Positions 47,968 through 56,286 of a stretch of DNA of 56,393 nucleotides are shown here, piece after piece (the stretch's first letter is position 1; each line of letters opens with the position of its first letter). The stretch is taken from positions 1 to 56,393 of the forward strand of contig UBJR01000029.1 in NCBI GenBank assembly GCA_900465675.1. Direction: 5' to 3'. This DNA is from Hyphomicrobiales bacterium (GTDB lineage Bacteria; Pseudomonadota; Alphaproteobacteria; Rhizobiales; Rhizobiaceae). The notes below the pieces were generated by a model. That model saw only the letters and a list, made by a program, of their open reading frames with translations. It made no database searches and was not told where the DNA came from. A program made the position numbers and the translations under genes.

Positions 47968-48231
47968 TCAAATCGACGGTTTCGGCGGGCGCACTTGCAG
48001 GTTGCGGATGACCCTGCCCGTCGCGAAGTCGGTAGCGATCGCCACTGCTTCACTCGCGGCCCTCTCTGACGATGCCACGCCGTTGAGCAATATGTCGCCG
48101 CCTGCGATTTCGACTTCAATCTGGCAGTCTTCGAGGCCACGCGCGTAAGCTAGCAGGGCGCTGAGTGCTGCACCCGCACCACAGTAATCTGCGGAGATGG
48201 TCGCCGTACCTGCATAAAATGGGAAAAGCAT
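47968..48231 (-). CDS. BON-domain protein
   Basis: 87 residues with a BON domain from about 22 to 84: LSALLAYARGLEDCQIEVEI, GGDILLNGVASSERAASEAV, GRVIRNLQVRPP. CCAGGAGG stands nine bases before the ATG, a strong ribosome site. There is no signal peptide. It is upstream of csbD on the same strand, in a stress-gene setting. Lipid or protein binding by family. Confidence 0.85.
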   Translation of the reverse strand: MLFPFYAGTATISADYCGAGAALSALLAYARGLEDCQIEVEIAGGDILLNGVASSERAASEAVAIATDFATGRVIRNLQVRPPKPSI

Positions 48232-48520
48232 CTCAATAACCTCCTGGAAGGATCAGTAACCGAAGCTTGCCAAACGGCGGTTAGCCGTTCGGTGCAGCGC
48301 CGCGGCCCGAGGGCCTCGCTGTGTCTTCCTACGGCCCGAATTTTTGCCGACGACTTATCCATCATGCAGCCCTTTTCACCTATGGTGCGTCGATCATCCG
48401 ACCCCGGCAAAGCCGGTGGCATGACTTTGAAACTAGCGCTGGAGCATGAGAATTTTCAGAGCGAAAAATACTAGATCGCCTAGTATCAAACGACCTTTTT
48501 AGCAGGTACACGTCGTAAAA
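48232..48520. other. Intergenic stretch with small hairpin
   Basis: About 290 bases between the BON gene and the PAS-LuxR stop. It contains AACGGC-GGTTA-GCCGTT, a perfect 6-bp stem (48275-48291), upstream of the BON gene. No coding frame is supported. Confidence 0.45.
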
Positions 48521-50029
48521 TTACTTTTTCTTCTTCTTGTGATCTAAGGCCTTGCCAGTGGCAGCGCCTGTGAAGCCACGTTCTCGCGCCCATATCACTG
48601 CTGCCGCGCGGCGATTGACGCCGATCTTTCCATAAAGAGAGGTGACGTGATTGCGGATCGTGTTCCTCGACAGGTGCAGGGTTTGAGCCATATCGGCGTC
48701 ACTTTGTCCGACGCAGATAAGACCTAAAATCTCGCGCTCCCTGTCACTCAACTCCATCAGTGTCGCCGTGGGCACCGCTGTTGACGCTTGTTTGAGTGTC
48801 GCAAGCCGCTCGACGATGGAGCGGCTGAACCATGAAGTGTCCGCCATGACGCTCTCGATCGCTTCGACCAATTGCGTCTCGCTACGCCGGCGCTCGGTCA
48901 CATCCTGAAGAGCCCAGATCACGCATTGCTCGTCGTTGATCTCGACCCTTTCCGCAGACACAAGACAGTCCGCCATTGCACCGTCTTTTTGCTTCAAGCG
49001 TGTCGGCTCGTTACGCACGAAGATGTTGTCACGCAGCTTTTGCTCCAGCGCCCGCCGGGCTGCCACGTCTTCCCAGAGGTGAAGTTCAGCGGCTGTTCGG
49101 CCGACGACCTCTGTGAGGCCATATCCCGAAATCTGCAGGAAGGCATCGTTCGCCTCTGTGAAAACGAAATCGGCGAGGCGCGATATGGCGGCCGGCGCAG
49201 GCGATAGACGGAAGGATTTCGAAAATCGCTCCTCGCTTTGACGCAGGGCGTTCTGGGCTTTCCTGCGGGCATCGAGGTCCGCAAAGGTAAAAAGCATACA
49301 CGGCTCTTCGACCACGGAAATCGGCTCGCCGGCGACAATCACAAGCCGGTCACCACCGTCCGGGAGAGGAATTAGCGACTCGCGGTGGCGGATTACCCGC
49401 CCTTCGCTGAGCTTCAGAAGCGCGTCATCCCCAGTTTCACAGTTTGAGAACAACCCGACAGCGTCGACAGTCTTGCCGATCACGTCCTCCTTGCTGAAAC
49501 CCGTCATTTCAAGAAAGCCCTGATTGACGCGAATGAACCGATTGTCCTCCAGGCGGCAGATAAGGCCTGGAGCGGGATTGGCGTTGAAGGACCGTTCGAA
49601 TCGTTCCTCGGCTTCAAAGCGCGGCGTTTCATCTCGCAAGATCAGCGCGAGCACATCCGCTTTACCCCCGGCGTCGGAGATGACCATGCTCCGAACGGTG
49701 TGCACCCAGACCAGATCGAGGTTATCGCTGGGCGAGACTTCGACCGTCATATCGTCGATCGTCTCGCCGGCCAGCAGCCGTTCGAGCGGGTACTGTCCTT
49801 CTTCCAGCGGATGGTTGTTGCGATATCGCAAAGTGAATCGACGTCGGTAGCCCGCTGCATCCCTTCCGAGGTCGTCAATTGCCTTTGCACGATGCATGAC
49901 GATCGCCGCATCATTCGCCCAGGCAATCGCGCCCGCCTGATCAATGAGTATGATGCCATCGCTGAGGCCGCCTATTAGTTCCTGCAGGCTGCCCCGGTTG
50001 ATGCGTGGAGGCTCGAGTCTGTCGTTCAT
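48521..50029 (-). CDS. Triple-PAS LuxR-type transcriptional regulator
   Basis: About 502 residues from the ATG at 50029 (AAGGA upstream). Three PAS domains (about 12-130, 140-260, 270-390; for example GGLSDGIILIDQAGAIAWAN and RSFNANPAPGLICRLEDNRF) are followed by a LuxR HTH (LSDREREILGLICVGQSDAD, then AQTLHLSRNTIRNHVTSLYG). The C-terminus ends in a run of lysines. It has no receiver domain, so it is probably a one-component sensor-regulator. It starts 38 bases behind the hybrid kinase gene on the same strand, so the two are likely one operon. Confidence 0.92.
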   Translation of the reverse strand: MNDRLEPPRINRGSLQELIGGLSDGIILIDQAGAIAWANDAAIVMHRAKAIDDLGRDAAGYRRRFTLRYRNNHPLEEGQYPLERLLAGETIDDMTVEVSPSDNLDLVWVHTVRSMVISDAGGKADVLALILRDETPRFEAEERFERSFNANPAPGLICRLEDNRFIRVNQGFLEMTGFSKEDVIGKTVDAVGLFSNCETGDDALLKLSEGRVIRHRESLIPLPDGGDRLVIVAGEPISVVEEPCMLFTFADLDARRKAQNALRQSEERFSKSFRLSPAPAAISRLADFVFTEANDAFLQISGYGLTEVVGRTAAELHLWEDVAARRALEQKLRDNIFVRNEPTRLKQKDGAMADCLVSAERVEINDEQCVIWALQDVTERRRSETQLVEAIESVMADTSWFSRSIVERLATLKQASTAVPTATLMELSDREREILGLICVGQSDADMAQTLHLSRNTIRNHVTSLYGKIGVNRRAAAVIWARERGFTGAATGKALDHKKKKK

Positions 50030-50067
50030 TAAAGGATCCTTGGACGTCACGCCGCGCGCCGTGAAAT

Positions 50068-53000
50068 CTATTTCGTCGCGTCCACTTCGTCTTCCTGGTC
50101 AAGCGACTTGGAGATTGCGTCTCTTGGCAGGATCGCCCGGTTGAGTTGCTCGGCATCGTAGGGCTTGCTGAGAACGACCCCGTCGGAAGCCCGCACGGCC
50201 GAGGCGTCACCGGTCGCGAATATGATCCTCGACCAAGGCCGCAAGGTGCGCGCCCGCTCCGCAAGAACCTTGCCCGAGGCGCCTGGAAGGCTGATGTCCG
50301 TGACCAGGACGTCGAAGGGAACCGTTTCTAGCGCGGCCATAGCTTCCTCGGCGCTTCCCGCGTCGACCACGATGTGGCCTGCTTCCTTGAGGATATCGGA
50401 CGTGTTCATCCGGATCAGCGGATCGTCTTCGACCAGGATGATCGTTAGCTGTGCAGATGGTTCGGGCAACGAAGTCTCAGGGGCTTTTGGAGCCGGGGAG
50501 GGCGCAGCACCCGACTTTTGTCGCTGATTGTTGATGACGTGCCTGAACTTTTTTGCCAGGGCATCCCGGGTGTACGGCTTCGAAAGAAGCTCGACGCCGG
50601 CGTCGAGCTTGCCGCCGTGGACGATGGAATTCTCGGTATATCCCGATGTGAACAGCACGGCGATCTCGGGGAGGCGCTCTTTGGCCTTGCGCGCCAGCTC
50701 AGGGCTTTTCAAATTGCCGGGCATGACAACATCCGTGAACAGGATGTCGATGGGTATGCCGCTATCGATCACGTTGAGCGCGCTGGCCGCATCGACCGCC
50801 TTCAGCACACGATAGCCGAGGTCTGCAAGGAGGGCGACAACGGTCTCCCGCACCTCTTCGTCATCCTCGACGACGAGGACGGTTTCAGTGCCACCTGCTA
50901 TCGGGCCGTTGTCGACGTTCACTTCCATGTCTTCGGCCTGGAGGGCTCTGGGAAGATAAAGCTTGATCGTCGTGCCGTGACCGACTTCGGAATAGATCTT
51001 AACATGACCGCCTGATTGCTTGACGAAGCCGTAGACCATCGAAAGCCCGAGGCCGGAACCCTTGCCCTCGGCTTTCGTCGAAAAGAACGGTTCGAAAACC
51101 TTGTCAATGATCTCCGGCGACATGCCGGTTCCCGTATCTGTGACGGCCAGCAGCACGTATTGACCGGGCGTTACTTCATCGTGCGTTCGCGCATAAAGCT
51201 CGTCGAGATGCGCGTTTGACAGTTCGATGGTGAGCTTGCCCTGGCCGTCCATCGCATCACGCGCATTGATGGCGAGGTTGAGGAGCGCATTCTCGATCTG
51301 GGCAGGATCGATAAACGTGTTCCACAGCCCACCCGCCACGACGGTTTCGACCTCGACAGCCTCGCCAATCGCCCGGCGCAGCATGTCGTCCATGCCTTGT
51401 ACGAAGCGGCTGATGTTCACGACCTTGGGCTCAAGTGCCTGACGCCGACCAAAGGCAAGGAGCTGGCTTGCGAGCTTGGCGCCGCGGCTGACACCCGCCA
51501 TTGCGTTCGACACGCGTTTCTCGGCACGCTCATTGCCGGCGATGTCTTTCGCAAGCAGTGCAAGATTTCCCGATACCACCTGCAGCAAATTGTTGAAGTC
51601 GTGAGCCACGCCGCCCGTCAGTTTGCCAACGGTCTCCATCTTCTGAGATTGCGCAAGCTTGACTTCCGCCTGCCGGCGCTCGGCGATTTCCGCGATAACG
51701 CGGGCCTCAAGCGTTTCGTTCAGCTGCCGTAGTTGATCCTCAGCTCGTTCGCGATGCCGGACCTGCTGCGCCAATGTATCTGCCTGCTCCCGCAGCGCAG
51801 CTTCGGCTGCCCTTTGATGCGTGATGTCGGTGTGCACGCCGACCCATTCGACGATCTCGCCGGTCTTGTCGAGAATAGGCAGGGCGCGTACCGCAAACTG
51901 GCGCCAAGCGCCATCATGCCTGCGCACCCGGTGCTCGTATAAAAACATGGTCTTCGTCGCGACCGCCCGCTGCCAGGCCTCCACACTTCCAGCAGAATCG
52001 TCCGGGTGGACCGCCCTCGACCAGCCGTATCCCTGATACTCATCCTGCGTCTGCCCGGTGAGGGCGGCCCATCCGGGTTGTTCCCCGACCATGCGGCCAT
52101 CGGCGCTATTGGTCCATAGGATCCCGTGGACCGCGTCCATGGCGGTGCGGAAGCGCCCATTGCTGAATGCGATGGCGGCCTCGCGGGTCGCACGCTCCTC
52201 CACATCGATGCCGAGAATATGGACGCCCGGTATCGAACCATCGGGCTCGACATGCGGTACATACCGCACTTCCAGGCGCCGCACTGTACCGTCGGCACGC
52301 GGCATAGTCGTTTCAGCTGAAAATGTCTCGCCCGATAATCCACGATCGATCGAGGCTTTTCGGTCGGCGTAAGCCTGCTTGCCTATCATACTTTCTACGT
52401 GCTGTCCGACCATCGACTGAGGATCGATATCAAACCAGTCTCGGTAAGCGGCGTTTGCAAAGCGATAGATGTGGTCGCGATCCACGTAGGAGATCAGCAT
52501 TGGAACGGCGTCTGTGACCCGACGCAGCTCGGCCTCGCGTGCAGCAAGCTTGGTCTCCGCGGTAACCTTCGCACTGTTATCGACGATCGTGCACATAACC
52601 CCGCCCACCGAACCGTTTGCGTCGTAGACAGGCGTGTAGAACAGGTCGAGCATCATTGTCTGAGGACCATCCGGTCGTTGAAAAACGATCGGTTGATCAC
52701 GATGAACCACGGTTTTGCCGTTCAGGCCGACTTGCAGAATCGCCTGGTTCCAGTCCCAGACCTCGGGAAAGGCGGTTGCAACGGGCGTGCCCAATGCCAT
52801 CGGATGACGCTCCCCTGCGATCTCCCGGTAGGCATCGTTGTAAAGCATGATGTGATCAGCGCCCCACATGAGCACCTTGGCGACCGGTGAATTTACAATA
52901 TTGGCGACTGTCGCCCGTAATTCCGCAGACCATTCCTCAACCGCACCAAGGATATGATTGGCCCAGTTCTTGGATCGGATGAGGTTGCCACATTCCCCGC

Positions 53001-53196
53001 CGCCAATGGGCCAGCCGGTAGCAGGGGTTGGCTTCGGCTTTCCATCCACGTCCCTAAGGGCGCGAAGGCCCGCGCGCACGACCTCGCTGGCATTGGCAAA
53101 GTTGCCGGATGCGAGACATTGGTTGATGAAACCCTCAAGTTCGGGCGTAAGTGAAACGTTGCGGGATTGACGATTGATCATGGCTGTACGTGCCAT
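50068..53196 (-). CDS. Hybrid histidine kinase with N-terminal ParD-like RHH domain
   Basis: 1042 residues. Residues about 8-52 read SRNVSLTPELEGFINQCLAS, then NFANASEVVRAGLRALRDVD. This is the ParD/CopG-type ribbon-helix-helix antitoxin fold, normally a separate small DNA-binding protein. It joins in frame to a PAS-type module (W...LGAVEEWSAELR, LMWGADHIMLYNDAYREIAG, GERHPMALG; about 62-215), two more PAS domains (to about 460) and a coiled coil. A HisKA site GGVAHDFNNLLQVV (His near 532), a HATPase (DTGTGM, GSGLGLSMVYGFVKQSGG) and two receiver domains (ILFTDVVMPG; VLVTDISLPG) follow. No ParE toxin gene is adjacent. The fusion could let the kinase bind DNA directly. Confidence 0.9.
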   Translation of the reverse strand: MARTAMINRQSRNVSLTPELEGFINQCLASGNFANASEVVRAGLRALRDVDGKPKPTPATGWPIGGGECGNLIRSKNWANHILGAVEEWSAELRATVANIVNSPVAKVLMWGADHIMLYNDAYREIAGERHPMALGTPVATAFPEVWDWNQAILQVGLNGKTVVHRDQPIVFQRPDGPQTMMLDLFYTPVYDANGSVGGVMCTIVDNSAKVTAETKLAAREAELRRVTDAVPMLISYVDRDHIYRFANAAYRDWFDIDPQSMVGQHVESMIGKQAYADRKASIDRGLSGETFSAETTMPRADGTVRRLEVRYVPHVEPDGSIPGVHILGIDVEERATREAAIAFSNGRFRTAMDAVHGILWTNSADGRMVGEQPGWAALTGQTQDEYQGYGWSRAVHPDDSAGSVEAWQRAVATKTMFLYEHRVRRHDGAWRQFAVRALPILDKTGEIVEWVGVHTDITHQRAAEAALREQADTLAQQVRHRERAEDQLRQLNETLEARVIAEIAERRQAEVKLAQSQKMETVGKLTGGVAHDFNNLLQVVSGNLALLAKDIAGNERAEKRVSNAMAGVSRGAKLASQLLAFGRRQALEPKVVNISRFVQGMDDMLRRAIGEAVEVETVVAGGLWNTFIDPAQIENALLNLAINARDAMDGQGKLTIELSNAHLDELYARTHDEVTPGQYVLLAVTDTGTGMSPEIIDKVFEPFFSTKAEGKGSGLGLSMVYGFVKQSGGHVKIYSEVGHGTTIKLYLPRALQAEDMEVNVDNGPIAGGTETVLVVEDDEEVRETVVALLADLGYRVLKAVDAASALNVIDSGIPIDILFTDVVMPGNLKSPELARKAKERLPEIAVLFTSGYTENSIVHGGKLDAGVELLSKPYTRDALAKKFRHVINNQRQKSGAAPSPAPKAPETSLPEPSAQLTIILVEDDPLIRMNTSDILKEAGHIVVDAGSAEEAMAALETVPFDVLVTDISLPGASGKVLAERARTLRPWSRIIFATGDASAVRASDGVVLSKPYDAEQLNRAILPRDAISKSLDQEDEVDATK

Positions 53197-53369
53197 TGCG
53201 AACTGACTGTGTCAACTGATGTCACGGTCCAGGAAATTTTGCGGATTGGTATAAAACTGACTTGCCAGATCCCCGCTCTATAGGGCTGATTTAGGAGCGA
53301 TTTCCTGGAGCAGCGGGATGACTGGCACCTGACCGATAGCCGAACAAATCGCCCTCTCCATCCAGTCCA

Positions 53370-53528
53370 TCACCGGACTTCCGAGACCACCGTACCGATC
53401 AATATCAGACCCGCTATACCAACGTAGATGCTCCACAGGACAGCTATAACCCGTGGATTCGTCTTCGCTCTTAATATGCGGCCATCTATTGGAGCATGGC
53501 GTGCTGAGACGTCTTTGAACCTAGACAT
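53370..53528 (-). CDS. Small single-span membrane protein
   Basis: 52 residues. It begins one base after the stop of the gene at 53530-53679. Polar, basic N-terminus (SRFKDVSARHAPIDGRILRA), then one hydrophobic helix (VIAVLWSIYVGIAGLILIGT, about residues 27-46) and a short tail. There is no ribosome site of its own, so it is probably translated by coupling. It belongs to a two-gene unit under a stress promoter. No family recognised. Confidence 0.65.
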   Translation of the reverse strand: MSRFKDVSARHAPIDGRILRAKTNPRVIAVLWSIYVGIAGLILIGTVVSEVR

Positions 53529-53529
53529 T

Positions 53530-53679
53530 TTACGTTTTCGGCCCGTCTTTCGAAGGTTTTTCTCTGGCGTCTCGCAAGCCTTTTTCTGCCTGGTCCTTCA
53601 ATTTCTCACGGGCTTCATCCGCCGTGTTGGGGTCGGTTCGTGCCGCGTCGCTGGTCGGGTCGGGGTTCTTATAGGTCAT
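53530..53679 (-). CDS. Small hydrophilic stress-type protein
   Basis: 49 residues, highly charged and probably disordered (TYKNPDPTSDAARTDPNTAD, then EAREKLKDQAEKGLRDAREK). The heptad-like EKLKDQAEKG segment recalls CsbD/LEA-type stress proteins. GAGGA lies seven bases before the ATG. An EcfG-type promoter (53703-53727) gives a predicted leader of about 17 bases. Confidence 0.72.
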   Translation of the reverse strand: MTYKNPDPTSDAARTDPNTADEAREKLKDQAEKGLRDAREKPSKDGPKT

Positions 53680-53702
53680 AGCTTCATCCTCGTTGCACAG
53701 CG

Positions 53703-53727
53703 AACAACCAAGGGGCGGTATAGTTCC
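53703..53727 (-). promoter_or_regulatory. EcfG-type general stress promoter
   Basis: On the minus strand: GGAAC, 16 bases, TGTT. One base from the ideal CGTT; spacing and distance to the small gene are as in the exact matches. Confidence 0.62.
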
Positions 53728-53926
53728 CTCAGTTTCATCGCCTATTCTGGCACGGCGTTGACAAGGCTGCGTAGGTGTCGCTCGCGTTGGTTTGAAGCAA
53801 GACTGCGGTCACTACGTCCTATCGTACGAAGCGATGAAATCGTTATGCACTGAATCATGAGCGTATGGTCGGCATGGAACCGGAACCCTCAACTTTGGAA
53901 CGTCCAGCCCCACCATACATGGCGCT

Positions 53927-54094
53927 GTGAGCGAGGATCATGCCGGGGCTTGGAAGATCGTAGACACGACGACGGGACTTCCAGCGGCAACCAACGGCAG
54001 AGATTTCGTTCAACTGAGCAAGGTCGATGCGAAGGAGCTAGCCGACGAGTTGAACGCGTGCGATGCCCAAGGAAATGCAGACCCGCTCCTGTAG
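53927..54094 (+). CDS. Small hypothetical protein
   Basis: 55 residues from GTG at 53927 (SEDHAGAWKIVDTTTGLPAA, then NGRDFVQLSKVDAKELADEL). The pattern W-x-I-V-D-x-x-T-G-x-P and the acidic helix at the end look like a genuine small rhizobial protein. The ribosome site is weak. The GTG overlaps the TGA of a 20-codon frame that starts at 53863, which might couple their translation. Confidence 0.5.
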   Translation: MSEDHAGAWKIVDTTTGLPAATNGRDFVQLSKVDAKELADELNACDAQGNADPLL

Positions 54095-54120
54095 AAATTC
54101 GCAGGTGGAGTCTTCTGCAG

Positions 54121-54145
54121 GGAACAAAGACGTGGTGAGAAGGTT
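54121..54145 (+). promoter_or_regulatory. EcfG-type promoter candidate
   Basis: GGAAC, 16 bases, GGTT. It lies 72 bases before the exported protein at 54217. Confidence 0.5.
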
Positions 54146-54216
54146 TGCGTTCATACCTTCCTCTGTTACCAGCACATGCCGACCTAGCATCGGACGCGGT
54201 ACGAAAGAGAATTTCC

Positions 54217-54735
54217 ATGCATCGACACCTCACCCAGTCCTTAGCGACTGCGATCACACTGCTCGTCCTTTTGTCAGGCAGTGTTGCCCATGCCGATGAG
54301 GCGCCCTTTTTGAAATCTCTTTCTGGAAACTGGAGCGGCAAAGGAACCGTCAAGGTGCGTGTCAACGCCCCGACCATAAATGTCACCTGCCGCTTCAGGT
54401 CCGACACCAGCACCAATTCATTAGCCCTCGGTGGCAAGTGCACCAGCCTTGCCATCTTCTCGCGGGTCATATCCGCAAACCTCAAGGCGAACGGTGGCCG
54501 TTACTCCGGCTCTTATGTCGGCGCGGGCACGGGAACGGCCGGTCTCGGTGGGCAACGTTCTGGCGACACCATCAACCTCGGCATCACCTGGGCGAAGGAG
54601 GTTAACGGCGACAGGAAAGCGCAGATGACTATCGAAAAAATCGGCTCATCCGGAATGCGTCTTACCACCATTGATACGGATTCGAAGACAGGCAAGCCGG
54701 TCATAACCAGCCGAATTGAGCTTCGCCGAAACTGA
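54217..54735 (+). CDS. Exported protein of unknown function
   Basis: 172 residues with a signal peptide (HRHLTQSLATAITLLVLLSG, cut after AHA). The mature part is predicted beta-rich: LKSLSGNWSGKGTVKVRVNA, VTCRFRSDTSTNSLALGGKC, RYSGSYVGAGTGTAGLGGQR, INLGITWAKEV. Two cysteines could pair. The shape resembles small periplasmic or surface beta-barrels of the lipocalin type, though no family motif is certain. An EcfG-type site lies upstream. Confidence 0.8.
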   Translation: MHRHLTQSLATAITLLVLLSGSVAHADEAPFLKSLSGNWSGKGTVKVRVNAPTINVTCRFRSDTSTNSLALGGKCTSLAIFSRVISANLKANGGRYSGSYVGAGTGTAGLGGQRSGDTINLGITWAKEVNGDRKAQMTIEKIGSSGMRLTTIDTDSKTGKPVITSRIELRRN

Positions 54736-54820
54736 GGCTCGAGAAAGCTTTTGTCATGAGCCCTCGAACGCGCCGCACGCCGCAAGACGACTTCATCAAG
54801 TTCAACATAAGGAACACGCC

Positions 54821-55018
54821 ATGCAGCGGTCCCATGACGATCAGCTTCGAGCTCGCGCCTATGCCATATGGGAGCGCGAGGGGTGCCCCACCGGAAAAGC
54901 TCTGGAGCACTGGGCTCTTGCGATAAAAGAGATGGCCGGCCAAGCTGCTCCATCTCTTGATCAAGGGTCCTGGCGCACTCCCCAGGAAGATGGTCCCCAG
55001 GCAGACGGGAAATCCTGA
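54821..55018 (+). CDS. DUF2934-family small protein
   Basis: 65 residues from the ATG at 54821 (AAGGA eight bases upstream). The central stretch RARAYAIWEREGCPTGKALE and the HWALA that follows match DUF2934, a short motif common in rhizobial stress-region proteins. The C-terminal 25 residues are polar. A longer reading from 54716 overlaps the preceding gene and is unlikely. Function unknown. Confidence 0.82.
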   Translation: MQRSHDDQLRARAYAIWEREGCPTGKALEHWALAIKEMAGQAAPSLDQGSWRTPQEDGPQADGKS

Positions 55019-55429
55019 GACTTTCTTCTGGCCAGCGACGCGTGAGAGGCTAGTCCGTCATGCCGTGTCAGCGCTGTGTTGTTTTTTCCAGCCGGCAAGG
55101 AGAAACTTGTAGAGGTTTCTACCGCGCGTCTTGAACCCCATCGTGATGTCTGTAACGAAAGGGAAGTGCCGCGAAGCCTTCGCCGCATATCGCTCTGCTG
55201 CCGGCCACGGAGAACGCGCCGCCGATCTGGCGGACTCATAAGATCATAGATGGGCTTCTTCATCTCTGAGAGAGTAAACCTCAATTTCCGCGAACCAGTA
55301 GTGCCGTGCAATGTTTCGACTGTTCCGGATGAAGTGGTAGGCAGCAGGAGGTTTCGCGACGTAGGGTAGGGGAGTGGCAAGCCTTACCTAGCGCCGCGAA
55401 ACAAAAGCCGCCTTTTCGGTAAACCGTAG
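55019..55429. other. Intergenic stretch without a supported gene
   Basis: About 410 bases between the converging DUF2934 and DUF6894-type genes. No supported frame, no T-tailed hairpin recognised. Confidence 0.45.
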
Positions 55430-55657
55430 TCATTTCACCACTGCCATTAATGGCACTTCACCGACGACCTCACCGCGCTCGTCGCGGATCACAAATGTCA
55501 TGCCGTCAATCGGCACTGCATGGCGAACGTACTCAGCCACCATGTCACGAGCTGCAGCAAGCGCTTCACTGTGGGCGGCATCAGATGAAGGCAAGTCTAT
55601 GCCCTCAACGTCTTCTTCGAGGTTATCACCCTCCCGAATATCAAAATAATACCTCAT
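55430..55657 (-). CDS. DUF6894-type small protein
   Basis: 75 residues from the ATG at 55657. It starts RYYFDIREGDNLEEDVEGID, then AARDMVAEYVRHA and a strand-rich end (MTFVIRDERGEVVGEVPLMA). This is the pattern of the DUF6894 family of small rhizobial proteins, function unknown. The frame continues upstream without family features. The ribosome site is poor; a weak EcfG-type site (55666-55691) would start the message almost at the ATG. Confidence 0.82.
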   Translation of the reverse strand: MRYYFDIREGDNLEEDVEGIDLPSSDAAHSEALAAARDMVAEYVRHAVPIDGMTFVIRDERGEVVGEVPLMAVVK

Positions 55658-55665
55658 CGCGTTGG

Positions 55666-55691
55666 AATGCAAACCCAAACAGAATAGTTCC
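55666..55691 (-). promoter_or_regulatory. Weak EcfG-type promoter candidate
   Basis: On the minus strand: GGAAC, 17 bases, CATT. It fits the N19-TT rule. It would give a near-leaderless message for the DUF6894-type gene. Confidence 0.35.
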
Positions 55692-55792
55692 GCGTTTTCA
55701 GTGGTTCGCACGCTATAGGACAGAAACCCTATCGGTAATTGCGCGTTAAGGTTCGTGAGCAAACAGTAATATGCCTACTCATGGAGGAGTCG

Positions 55793-55927
55793 ATGTTAGC
55801 AAGTCACCTCGTAGATCATTTGAACGCAGCGAAGAAACTCGCGCAGTTAACGAACCAACCGTTTGTCGTCTACCTGATCCAAATGGCAATTGATGCAGCG
55901 ATACGAGCGAGCCGCAAAGCGGCCTAA
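55793..55927 (+). CDS. Small hypothetical protein
   Basis: 44 residues from the ATG at 55793, which has GGAGGAG at close distance (LASHLVDHLNAAKKLAQLTN, then QPFVVYLIQMAIDAAIRASR). One amphipathic and one hydrophobic helix. An upstream ATG at 55781 would add four residues but overlaps the ribosome site. No family recognised. Confidence 0.6.
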   Translation: MLASHLVDHLNAAKKLAQLTNQPFVVYLIQMAIDAAIRASRKAA

Positions 55928-56199
55928 GTTCGCACGGCGATTGGGTGATTAAGGAAGCCACTGCCGCCTGTGATGACCCCATCAGAGAACTGTCGCGGCG
56001 ACAGTCGTGGGGCTCTCTTCTTTAAAGGACCGTCCGCCGCAGGCTCGGTTGGTTCAGGGCTAACAGCGGACGATCCCATACGATGGCAGTGACACTCATC
56101 GTATTTCAACTTAGTTCAGGTCATCAGCGGGCTTTTGTAGAGCGCACAATGACCTCTAAACAAATGTCGCAATCGGTCTATATGCACGGTAACGGACAA
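55928..56199. other. Intergenic stretch with weak leftward frames
   Basis: A minus-strand frame (55924-56109, TTG start) contains KKRAPRLSPRQFSDGV and would lie behind the stress promoter at 56200, but it has no ribosome site. A short palindrome CTGTCGCGGCGACAG is present near 55991. No gene is firmly supported. Confidence 0.35.
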
Positions 56200-56225
56200 A
56201 ACGGTGGAGGGAAAGCTCTAGTTCC
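56200..56225 (-). promoter_or_regulatory. EcfG-type general stress promoter, 17-bp spacing
   Basis: On the minus strand: GGAAC, 17 bases, CGTT. Both elements exact. The downstream product is unclear. Confidence 0.6.
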
Positions 56226-56286
56226 GAGAAGTTGAGAGCAGCTGCACTGCAAAGTGTGCAGTTGCTAATGCATCTAAGGGATTACC

